Below, one piece after another: positions 1 through 4,771 of a stretch of DNA of 5,779 nucleotides. The stretch is from Campylobacteraceae bacterium (GTDB taxonomy: Bacteria; Campylobacterota; Campylobacteria; Campylobacterales; Sulfurovaceae): positions 1 to 5,779 of the forward strand of contig JALWQQ010000115.1 of NCBI GenBank assembly GCA_027083075.1, written 5' to 3'. Position 1 is the first letter of the stretch, and each line of letters starts with the position of its first letter. The translations under genes and the position numbers were made by a program. A model generated the notes under the pieces. That model searched no databases. It was given only the letters and a program-made list of their open reading frames with translations, and was not told the origin of the DNA.

Positions 1-65
1 CGATAGGGTCCACCATCCTCCTGAACCTACCAACGATTCAAAGTGAACATGTTACAATGTCTTAA
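1..65 (+). CDS. C-terminal end of a probable sensor histidine kinase (partial)
   Basis: The frame beginning at base 3 is open from the window edge to a TAA at 63-65 and reads as 20 residues containing GSTILLNLP followed by TIQSEHVTMS. A GST-hydrophobic-x-hydrophobic-x-LP motif near the C-terminus is typical of the last strand of the HATPase_c domain of sensor histidine kinases (usual form G-x-GSTF-x-[ILV]-x-LP). The next gene starts 13 bp downstream on the same strand, which fits a co-transcribed pair. Only 20 codons are visible, so the family call rests on one short motif. The other two plus frames are less convincing: one stops at once (TAG at 4-6), the other ends at a TGA at 44-46 with a low-complexity H/P-rich tail. 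The upstream sequence would settle it. Confidence 0.45.
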   Translation, partial: IGSTILLNLPTIQSEHVTMS

Positions 66-67
66 AA

Positions 68-72
68 CGGAG
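68..72 (+). promoter_or_regulatory. Ribosome binding site choosing the LRR gene start
   Basis: CGGAG lies 6 nt before the ATG at 79. The alternative upstream starts in the same frame (GTG at 43, ATG at 49) lack a comparable site and would overlap the end of the preceding reading frame, so the ATG at 79 is preferred. Confidence 0.6.
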
Positions 73-78
73 TTTCCG

Positions 79-573
79 ATGAATGAGGCGTACAGGGTAG
101 CATTGTCGCGGATTGCGTTGTGCAAACGCGAGAAGCGCGAATGGTTGGATTTGAGCGGCTTGGGACTACAAGAGATGCCCGAAGCTCTTTCGGAGCTGAC
201 GTGGCTGCGTCGTCTTAGCCTCTCTCGTAACGAGATAGAGAGTATCGCGCCGCTTGCGCCGCTACGCAAGATCCACAAACTCGCCTTTTCTCACAACCGC
301 ATCAAGGATCTCTCTCCACTTCGCCATAATGAGCGTCTCAAGTTTTTATTTATGAAGCACAACCGTATCGCATCGGTAGAGGTACTCGGCGCCTTACGTA
401 CGCTTAAAAAGATCGATGCACACCATAACCGTATCGAAAGTATCGACACACTTGTCGATCTACCAAGCTTGGTTTATCTTGATGTTTCGTATAATCGTAT
501 CGATGATCTTAGTATGATCGAAAAGATGACGTTGCGTTGGTATAAGGGGGAGTGTCAAGGGTGTAGATGGTGA
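79..573 (+). CDS. Small SDS22-like leucine-rich repeat protein
   Basis: The protein has 164 residues from the ATG at 79. There is no signal peptide or membrane segment, so it is probably cytoplasmic. After an N-terminal helix rich in K/R/E (about residues 1-21) come six leucine-rich repeats, near 22-42, 43-64, 65-86, 87-108, 109-130 and 131-150. Five of them carry the conserved Asn in SRNEI, SHNRI, KHNRI, HHNRI and SYNRI, spaced exactly 22 residues apart, as in the SDS22 subclass. The first repeat (LDLSGLGLQEMPEAL) resembles the bacterial LxxLP type. Such proteins are protein-binding scaffolds, and the partner here is unknown. The C-terminus is short and carries a CxxC (Cys159, Cys162). The gene follows a probable histidine kinase by 13 bp, so it may be co-expressed with it. 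Its last Trp codon and TGA stop fall inside the 3' end of a tRNA gene on the opposite strand. Confidence 0.85.
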   Translation: MNEAYRVALSRIALCKREKREWLDLSGLGLQEMPEALSELTWLRRLSLSRNEIESIAPLAPLRKIHKLAFSHNRIKDLSPLRHNERLKFLFMKHNRIASVEVLGALRTLKKIDAHHNRIESIDTLVDLPSLVYLDVSYNRIDDLSMIEKMTLRWYKGECQGCRW

Positions 574-642
574 CCCCTAGGGGACTCGAACCCCTGTGGC
601 CAGGATGAAAACCTGGAATCCTAACCGCTAGATGAAGGGGCC
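568..642 (-). tRNA. tRNA-Glu (anticodon UUC), downstream copy
   Basis: On the minus strand the 75 nt begin GGCCCCT and end AGGGGTC-A-CCA, forming a 7-bp acceptor stem with one G-U pair. The anticodon arm is CCAGG-TTTTCAT-CCTGG, giving anticodon TTC. The T arm is built on GGTTCGAGTCC, and a D arm with TAGCGGTTA is present. The 3' CCA is encoded. The gene is identical in all 75 positions to the copy at 671-745 and lies 28 bp beyond its 3' end, so both are probably processed from one transcript. Its last six nucleotides overlap the end of the convergent LRR gene. No U-run terminator is visible beyond it on the minus strand within the LRR gene. Confidence 0.97.
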
Positions 643-654
643 ATGCGGCATCTT

Positions 655-758
655 ACAAGCTTCGTTACGGTGGTGACCCCTAGGGGACTCGAACCCCTGT
701 GGCCAGGATGAAAACCTGGAATCCTAACCGCTAGATGAAGGGGCCGTAAGAAACTTGT
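655..758. repeat. Inverted repeat bracketing the promoter-proximal tRNA-Glu
   Basis: The left arm 655-668 (ACAAGCTTCGTTAC) and the right arm 746-758 (GTAAGAAACTTGT, whose reverse complement is ACAAGTTTCTTAC) match except for one substitution and one extra base. In the minus-strand RNA this gives 13 pairs: four (746-749 with 668-665), a bulged C at 664, then nine (750-758 with 663-655) including one G-U. The arms lie against the tRNA on both sides, with only CC separating the left arm from the CCA end. See the matching finding. Confidence 0.8.
671..745 (-). tRNA. tRNA-Glu (anticodon UUC), promoter-proximal copy
   Basis: This is an exact duplicate of the tRNA at 568-642: same acceptor stem, anticodon TTC in a CCAGG/CCTGG stem, same T loop, and encoded CCA. 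It is the first gene after the TATAAT promoter at 766-771, with a leader of only about 14 nt. That leader (746-758) is almost fully complementary to the spacer just after the CCA end (655-668), so the precursor can form a long stem around the mature tRNA. Confidence 0.97.
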
Positions 759-771
759 GAGCGGCATTATA
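759..771 (-). promoter_or_regulatory. Sigma-70-type promoter of the tRNA-Glu pair
   Basis: On the minus strand a perfect TATAAT lies at 771-766, followed by the GC-rich stretch GCCGCTC. The expected start of transcription is near 759, about 14 nt before the first tRNA. No TTGACA-like -35 element is found at 16-18 bp, which is common for housekeeping promoters in Campylobacterota. A GC-rich discriminator after the -10 box is typical of stable-RNA promoters under stringent control. That regulation is inferred and not shown here. Confidence 0.7.
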
Positions 772-773
772 GT
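768..773 (+). promoter_or_regulatory. Possible -10 box for the lipoprotein-nfo operon
   Basis: TATAGT on the plus strand overlaps the minus-strand TATAAT. It would start transcription near 780 and give a leader of about 32 nt before the ATG at 812. There is no clear -35. It is the best candidate in the only gap where a promoter for this operon would be expected, but the match may simply result from the near-symmetry of the minus-strand box. Confidence 0.3.
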
Positions 774-811
774 CGGTGAGGGCTTAAATCGTTCTTAGAG
801 AAGAGGAAAAG

Positions 812-1297
812 ATGAGGAGAGTGAAGCTATTTTTAATCGCTTTGGCGACGTTGCTGCTCTTTACGGCATGCAAAGAGACCCGCCCGACACTGACGCAAAG
901 TGTCTATCTTGTGATCAAGACACCGCACTATAGAGCAAGCGGTAGCGGTTTTGTCACGATAAAGCAAGACGAAGTAACGATAGAGATCTATAGCGCTGCC
1001 ACTGCGGTGATGCGCTTGCGTGCAACCCCTACGCAGGTGTGCAGCGATGCGTACGGTTGCTTAAGTGTAGCGCAGTTTCAAGAGCATTTTTATGCGCACC
1101 GCTACCCCGGTGCCGTACTCTTTGCACTACTAAGAGGCATGCCGCTTTTTGGCAAAAAGATATCGGTAAAGGGTCACGACTTTACACAGAGGCTTCAAAA
1201 GCGCGGCAGCTACGCGATAGTGTATAGGATTTCAAAAAAGGAGAAGTTTTTTCGCGATACAATGAACGGTATCTTGATAAAGGTCAAAGCGTTATGA
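812..1297 (+). CDS. Putative lipoprotein of unknown function
   Basis: The protein has 161 residues. AGAGG (802-806) stands 5 nt before the ATG. The N-terminus is a lipoprotein signal: MRRVK, a hydrophobic run, then LFTAC with the lipidated Cys at 20. Residue 21 is Lys, not Asp, so nothing marks it for inner-membrane retention under the E. coli rule. The mature part is basic and mixed in secondary structure, without transmembrane segments. It includes an early strand-like stretch ([11 protein letters not shown]), [19 protein letters not shown], and two close cysteines (Cys77, Cys83) that could pair in the periplasm. I do not recognise a named family. The stop overlaps the nfo start by 4 bp, so the two are translationally coupled, though a link between an envelope lipoprotein and DNA repair is not obvious. 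The gene begins just outside the divergent tRNA promoter. Confidence 0.85.
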   Translation: MRRVKLFLIALATLLLFTACKETRPTLTQSVYLVIKTPHYRASGSGFVTIKQDEVTIEIYSAATAVMRLRATPTQVCSDAYGCLSVAQFQEHFYAHRYPGAVLFALLRGMPLFGKKISVKGHDFTQRLQKRGSYAIVYRISKKEKFFRDTMNGILIKVKAL

Positions 1298-2181
1298 AGT
1301 ATGTAGGAGCCCATGTGAGTGCAAGCGGTGGCGTAGAGAATGCGCCGCTCAATGCGATGGAGATAGGCGCAAAGGCTTTCGCGCTCTTTACCAAAAACCA
1401 ACGCCAGTGGAGAGCCAAACCGCTGAGTGAAAAGAGTATCAAAGCGTTTAAAGAGAACCTTGCCGCAAGCGGTATCGCCCCCAAACATGTCTTGCCGCAC
1501 GATAGCTATCTCATCAATCTCGGTCACCCCGATCCCGTCAAACTGGAACAGTCGCGTGAAGCTTTTATCGACGAGTTGGTACGTTGTGAGCAGCTCGGAC
1601 TTGAGAAGCTCAACTTCCACCCGGGCTCGCACCTTGTGAAGATCCCCAAAAAAGATCCCGAGTACGAAGAGAAGCTGCGCGATGCCGAGTTGCACTGCCT
1701 CGATGTGATCGCCGAGTCGATGAATATCGCGATAGAAGCGACAAAGGGAAGCAAGGTAAAGCTGGTCATCGAAAATACGGCAGGGCAAGGCACCAATCTC
1801 GGCTATCGTTTCGAACATCTGGCGCACCTCATAGAGAAGACGGAGGAGAAATCACGCGTCGGCGTCTGTTTGGATACGTGTCATACCTTCACCGCGGGGT
1901 ACGATCTGCGCACTAAAGAGGCGTACGAAGAGACGATGGCAACATTTGATCGCATCGTAGGGTTTGACTATCTTGAAGGCATGCACATCAACGACTCTAA
2001 ACCCAAACTCGGTAGTCGCGTCGATCGGCACCATAGTCTGGGCATGGGTGAGATCGGCTGGGATGCCTTCGGTTTCATTATGAACGATCCGCGCTTAGAG
2101 GATATTCCGTTGATACTGGAGACGATCGACGAGTCGCTGTGGCCTCAAGAGATCGAAGCGCTCTATCGCCTACAGGCGTAA
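1294..2181 (+). CDS. nfo: Endonuclease IV (AP endonuclease)
   Basis: Endonuclease IV cuts the phosphodiester bond 5' of abasic sites and removes blocked 3' ends in base-excision repair in the cytoplasm, using three zinc ions. The 295-residue protein is a full-length TIM-barrel member of AP endonuclease family 2. All nine metal ligands known from E. coli Nfo are identifiable: His69, His109, Glu160, Asp194, His197, His231, Asp244, His246 and Glu276. The three family signatures are present: HDSYLINLG (69-77), GVCLDTCH (190-197) and [17 protein letters not shown] (231-247). Arg37, Tyr72 and Leu73, the DNA-intercalating residues in E. coli, are at the same numbers. Compared with E. coli (285 residues) there are about 15 extra residues between His109 and Glu160, around [14 protein letters not shown]. 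The ATG overlaps the lipoprotein stop (ATGA), and only a weak AAAGG lies 10 nt upstream, so translation probably depends on coupling. Confidence 0.97.
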   Translation: MKYVGAHVSASGGVENAPLNAMEIGAKAFALFTKNQRQWRAKPLSEKSIKAFKENLAASGIAPKHVLPHDSYLINLGHPDPVKLEQSREAFIDELVRCEQLGLEKLNFHPGSHLVKIPKKDPEYEEKLRDAELHCLDVIAESMNIAIEATKGSKVKLVIENTAGQGTNLGYRFEHLAHLIEKTEEKSRVGVCLDTCHTFTAGYDLRTKEAYEETMATFDRIVGFDYLEGMHINDSKPKLGSRVDRHHSLGMGEIGWDAFGFIMNDPRLEDIPLILETIDESLWPQEIEALYRLQA

Positions 2182-2252
2182 GCGTGCTTCTTAAAGGGTT
2201 CGATGAGTCTTTTGAGAAGTTCGCAAGAGCTTACATCGACAAAGGAGAGAAG
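2182..2252 (+). other. Gap between nfo and the lipase gene
   Basis: These 71 bp hold no convincing terminator or promoter. They remain open in the frame of the downstream lipase from a GTG at 2184, and in another frame hold a 17-codon ORF (ATG 2203, TGA 2254-2256) that overlaps the lipase start as ATGA. Because no terminator is seen, readthrough from nfo into the lipid genes is possible. Confidence 0.5.
2241..2248 (+). promoter_or_regulatory. Ribosome binding site fixing the lipase start
   Basis: AAAGGAGA, with its AGGAG core at 2243-2247, stands 5 nt before the ATG at 2253. That start places a textbook lipoprotein signal at the N-terminus, so the in-frame GTG codons at 2139 and 2184 are rejected as starts. 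Confidence 0.85.
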
Positions 2253-3521
2253 ATGAGACAAACACTCTATCGACTCATGGGGGTAGCGGCGCTCTTTGTG
2301 CTGGTCGGGTGCGGTACAAACTTGGATAAGCCTACAGGTACCGTGTCGAAAAATGCGGCGGTTGTCGTAGATGTTTCGGGTGATTTGATCAAACAGAAGC
2401 TTCTTAGAGCACACTTTCCGGGCATCGATCAAAACAGTACAGTGTATGGAGAAAAGGCCTATCGTATTGTTTATGATTCGATCGATATTCACGGTAACCC
2501 TATCAAGGCGTCGGGTTATATGGTGGTGCCGACGGGGCTTCCCGATGCGGTGACGAGGCAGCTTGGGCTCTCGATAGTGCTGGACGATCATGGTACGATC
2601 TTTAAAAACACCGATGCACCGAGTGTCATGCCTTCTCAAACACTCTTGCCGGGCAACGATACGTCGATTCTCTTTAGTGCACTTGGCGGATTTGTGACAT
2701 TGATGCCCGACTATGTCGGATATGGTGAGAGCAAAGGTGCGGTGCACCCCTTTGTGATGAAGCGGTTGGCGGAAGATAGTGCCGCCTTTTTACAAGCGGC
2801 ACGCAAGGTGGCGCAAGAGAACGGCATCAAGCTCAACGGTCAACTCTTTGTCACCGGCTATAGCGAGGGCGGCTATGCGGCGATGGCGACCTTGCAAAAG
2901 CTTGAAGATGACGGCGAGAGTGTAGCGATGGCGGCACCGATGGCAGGACCGTACGATCTCAATTTCACTGCCTTCGGTGTCTTGTCGCAACCGAAACTTT
3001 CGGTACCTTCTTTTATGGCGTTTGTCGGCTATGCCTATGCCGAAGCGTACGGTGTCGACATCGCCACGGTGATCAATTCGCCCTATGCAACGATGCTGCC
3101 CGATCTCTTTAACGGCGAGCACGACCGTAGCGAAATCGATCCGAAGCTTAGTTACGATACGACCGGTCCTACCGGGCTCTTTGTGCCTGCCTTTGTCGCC
3201 GACTTTTTTGCCAATTCTTCGAACTGGTTTAGAAAAGCGGTTTTGGAAAATAGTGTCTCGGCATGGGCGGCACAGACGCCGATCAGGCTTGTGCATTGTC
3301 AGGGTGACGATGTGATCCCCTTTGCGATCTCTCAAGCGACACTGCAGAGCATGCAGTCCGCCGGCACGCAAAACATAGGCATTATCCCCGTAGAAGCCGC
3401 ACTACAACAGGCAGGTAAAGGGGATGGGCATTTGATGGGGCATAGCGAGTGTGGTATCTATGCCTACGGTATCGCGGCAGAACTTTTTGCACAAGTACGC
3501 CAAGCTACTATCGGATACTAA
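2253..3521 (+). CDS. Lipoprotein alpha/beta hydrolase, secretory lipase/esterase type
   Basis: The 422-residue protein begins MRQTLYRLMG, then a hydrophobic run ending LVGC, so Cys20 should be lipidated. Gly21 does not signal inner-membrane retention, so an outer-membrane anchor is likely. The body is an alpha/beta hydrolase: strand AYRIVYDSIDIHGNP (69-83), a probable oxyanion segment DDHGT (111-115), PDYVGYGES (152-160), and the nucleophile elbow GYSEGG with Ser204. The acid is probably Asp352 or Asp353 in GDDVIP, and the base His393 or His397 in GHLMGHSEC. PDYxGYG plus GYSxGG and a G-x-D-x-VP acid loop recall the fungal secretory (LIP) lipases and their bacterial relatives. Function is therefore ester or acylglycerol hydrolysis outside the cytoplasm; the substrate is not known. 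Only two cysteines besides Cys20 exist (349 and 400), near the acid and base loops. The FadL gene follows after 12 bp. Confidence 0.85.
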   Translation: MRQTLYRLMGVAALFVLVGCGTNLDKPTGTVSKNAAVVVDVSGDLIKQKLLRAHFPGIDQNSTVYGEKAYRIVYDSIDIHGNPIKASGYMVVPTGLPDAVTRQLGLSIVLDDHGTIFKNTDAPSVMPSQTLLPGNDTSILFSALGGFVTLMPDYVGYGESKGAVHPFVMKRLAEDSAAFLQAARKVAQENGIKLNGQLFVTGYSEGGYAAMATLQKLEDDGESVAMAAPMAGPYDLNFTAFGVLSQPKLSVPSFMAFVGYAYAEAYGVDIATVINSPYATMLPDLFNGEHDRSEIDPKLSYDTTGPTGLFVPAFVADFFANSSNWFRKAVLENSVSAWAAQTPIRLVHCQGDDVIPFAISQATLQSMQSAGTQNIGIIPVEAALQQAGKGDGHLMGHSECGIYAYGIAAELFAQVRQATIGY

Positions 3522-3533
3522 GAGGAGGAGATA

Positions 3534-4769
3534 ATGAAAAAAGGCATTTTGGTCTCGACACTGTTTTTGGGTGCAAGTGTGTCACTCTTTGCGGCGGCTT
3601 ACAAGATCCCCGAGCAGTCGCTTAACTCTATGGCACTCGGGGCGGCGTATGTGGCACATACCGAAGGTGCCGATACGGCATACTTTAACCCTGCGGCAAT
3701 GGCGTTTATGCCTCAAAAGCGTTATGTGGAGGGGGGTGCAACCTTGGCGCACCTGCCCGCGATAGATTACACTCTCGATGCGCAACATTCGGGTCACTCG
3801 AAAGTAGAAAATATCGCCATCCCCTATCTGCACTATGTCGGCAATACGATCGGAAACTGGCGATGGGGGCTTGCCGTTGCCGCTCCCGCGGGACTCTCTA
3901 AGCGCTGGGAGACCCCGTATCAAAAAGCCTTTGCCCAAGAGTTTACCCTCAAAAATGTCGAAGTAAACCCCGTCTTCTCCTATAAGTTTAGCGATCGTTT
4001 TGCCGTGGGCGGCGGTGTGCGACTCATCTATAGCCAAGGTAAAGTCTATAGCGACGGTAGCGATGCGGGGATACCGCTGAAGCGCGAGATGAAGGGTGAC
4101 ACTTTTGCTGCAGGTTATAATCTGGCGCTACTCTTTAAGCCCACAAACGATATCAATCTCGCCGCTACCTATCGTTCCAAAGTAACGCTCAATGAAAAAG
4201 GGAAAGCCAATCTCTATTTTGGAGGTGCAGGCAAACAGTATGATGCAAGCGTCTCTATCCCCATTCCCGCAGCACTCAACCTTGCCATTTCAAAAACATG
4301 GGACGATCGCTTTACTTTAGAGTTTGACTATGAGCGTACTTTTTGGTCTGCCTATAAGCAGCTTGACTTTAAATATGAACAACCTATCCTTAATCCTATT
4401 TTATCCCAAGCCTTTGATGATCCCTTGCAGCGCCAATGGAGAGATACCAATACCTATCGTATCGGTGCTACGGTCAAGATGGACAACAAACTGACTGCGA
4501 TGTTCGGCTTTGCGATCGATCAGACACCGATCAACGAAAAATATATCGGCTTCGAGTTGCCCGACAGCGATGCAAAGATCTTTACGATGGGCTTCCGCTA
4601 CCAAGCAAATGAAAAGCTCAGCTGGGGTGCAGCCTTTTTGTATGACAGCAAAAAGCCTCGTTCTTTATCCCAAGGTACAGTCGTGAATAATCCCGTGTTG
4701 TCACACGGCGGTAGTTTTGATGGCGGTGGCGCTATGCTCTTTACCGTGGGAGTAAGTTACGAGTATTAG
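3534..4769 (+). CDS. OmpP1/FadL-family outer-membrane transporter
   Basis: The protein has 411 residues and a strong site AGGAGGAG (3523-3530) ahead of the ATG. A Sec signal peptide (MKKGILVSTLFLGASVSLFA) is followed by AAYKIPEQS, with cleavage probably after Ala20 or Ala22. The N-terminal hatch region has the family pattern: SMALGAAYVAHTEGADTAYFNPAAM, with the NPA motif at 52-54. The rest alternates short amphipathic strands and loops, as in a 14-strand barrel, and ends in a strand TVGVSYEY with a terminal aromatic residue as recognised by the BAM complex. E. coli FadL (446 residues as precursor) admits long-chain fatty acids by lateral diffusion; other members take aromatic hydrocarbons. 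A fatty-acid substrate is favoured here because a lipase precedes it by 12 bp and an acyl-CoA ligase follows after 2 bp. The exact substrate is inferred. Confidence 0.92.
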   Translation: MKKGILVSTLFLGASVSLFAAAYKIPEQSLNSMALGAAYVAHTEGADTAYFNPAAMAFMPQKRYVEGGATLAHLPAIDYTLDAQHSGHSKVENIAIPYLHYVGNTIGNWRWGLAVAAPAGLSKRWETPYQKAFAQEFTLKNVEVNPVFSYKFSDRFAVGGGVRLIYSQGKVYSDGSDAGIPLKREMKGDTFAAGYNLALLFKPTNDINLAATYRSKVTLNEKGKANLYFGGAGKQYDASVSIPIPAALNLAISKTWDDRFTLEFDYERTFWSAYKQLDFKYEQPILNPILSQAFDDPLQRQWRDTNTYRIGATVKMDNKLTAMFGFAIDQTPINEKYIGFELPDSDAKIFTMGFRYQANEKLSWGAAFLYDSKKPRSLSQGTVVNNPVLSHGGSFDGGGAMLFTVGVSYEY

Positions 4770-4771
4770 CC

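Larger units (their letters stand above)
568..745. repeat. Tandem direct repeat of 75 bp (two tRNA-Glu genes), period 103 bp
   Basis: Bases 568-642 and 671-745 are identical over the whole tRNA, separated by a 28-bp unique spacer. Identity stops at the gene ends apart from one or two flanking bases. This fits conservation by selection or gene conversion, or a duplication whose flanks have since diverged. Confidence 0.95.

Noticed and set aside
14..22. AGGAGG followed directly by ATG on the minus strand, suggesting a divergent gene running off the left edge
   Set aside because: The spacing from AGGAGG to ATG is zero, and to the next GTG only 3 nt. The plus strand over the same bases carries a more convincing protein C-terminus.
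46..58. TACAAT (53-58) as a -10 box and the palindrome AACATGTT (46-53) as an operator before the LRR gene
   Set aside because: No -35 is present, the site lies within the end of an upstream coding frame, and an 8-bp palindrome is expected by chance at this scale.
43..78. Earlier starts of the LRR protein (GTG at 43, ATG at 49)
   Set aside because: They overlap the end of the upstream reading frame and lack a ribosome binding site, while the ATG at 79 has CGGAG at 6 nt.
568..745. Repeat-spacer-repeat resembling a minimal CRISPR array
   Set aside because: The repeats are complete tRNA-Glu genes with a correct cloverleaf and CCA end; there is only one spacer.
568..745. tRNA genes as an integration site for a mobile element
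   Set aside because: No integrase gene, no partial tRNA fragment and no change in gene style appear on either side; both copies are complete.
1210..1827. Long open frame of 205 codons on the minus strand opposite nfo
   Set aside because: It lies wholly across the 3' end of the lipoprotein gene and the conserved nfo gene, and its product has no recognisable motif.
2190..2235. Possible hairpin after nfo as an intrinsic terminator
   Set aside because: Only short, interrupted complementarity around AAGTTCGCAAGAGCTT is seen, and no T-run follows.
2139..2252. N-terminally extended lipase starting at the GTG at 2139
   Set aside because: It would overlap the last 43 bases of nfo and bury the lipoprotein signal, which begins at the ATG with a strong ribosome binding site.
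2163..3371. Two long minus-strand open frames (2163-2747 and 2790-3371) opposite the lipase gene
   Set aside because: They are rich in Arg, His and Cys as expected of antisense frames, and the plus strand encodes a complete hydrolase with catalytic motifs.
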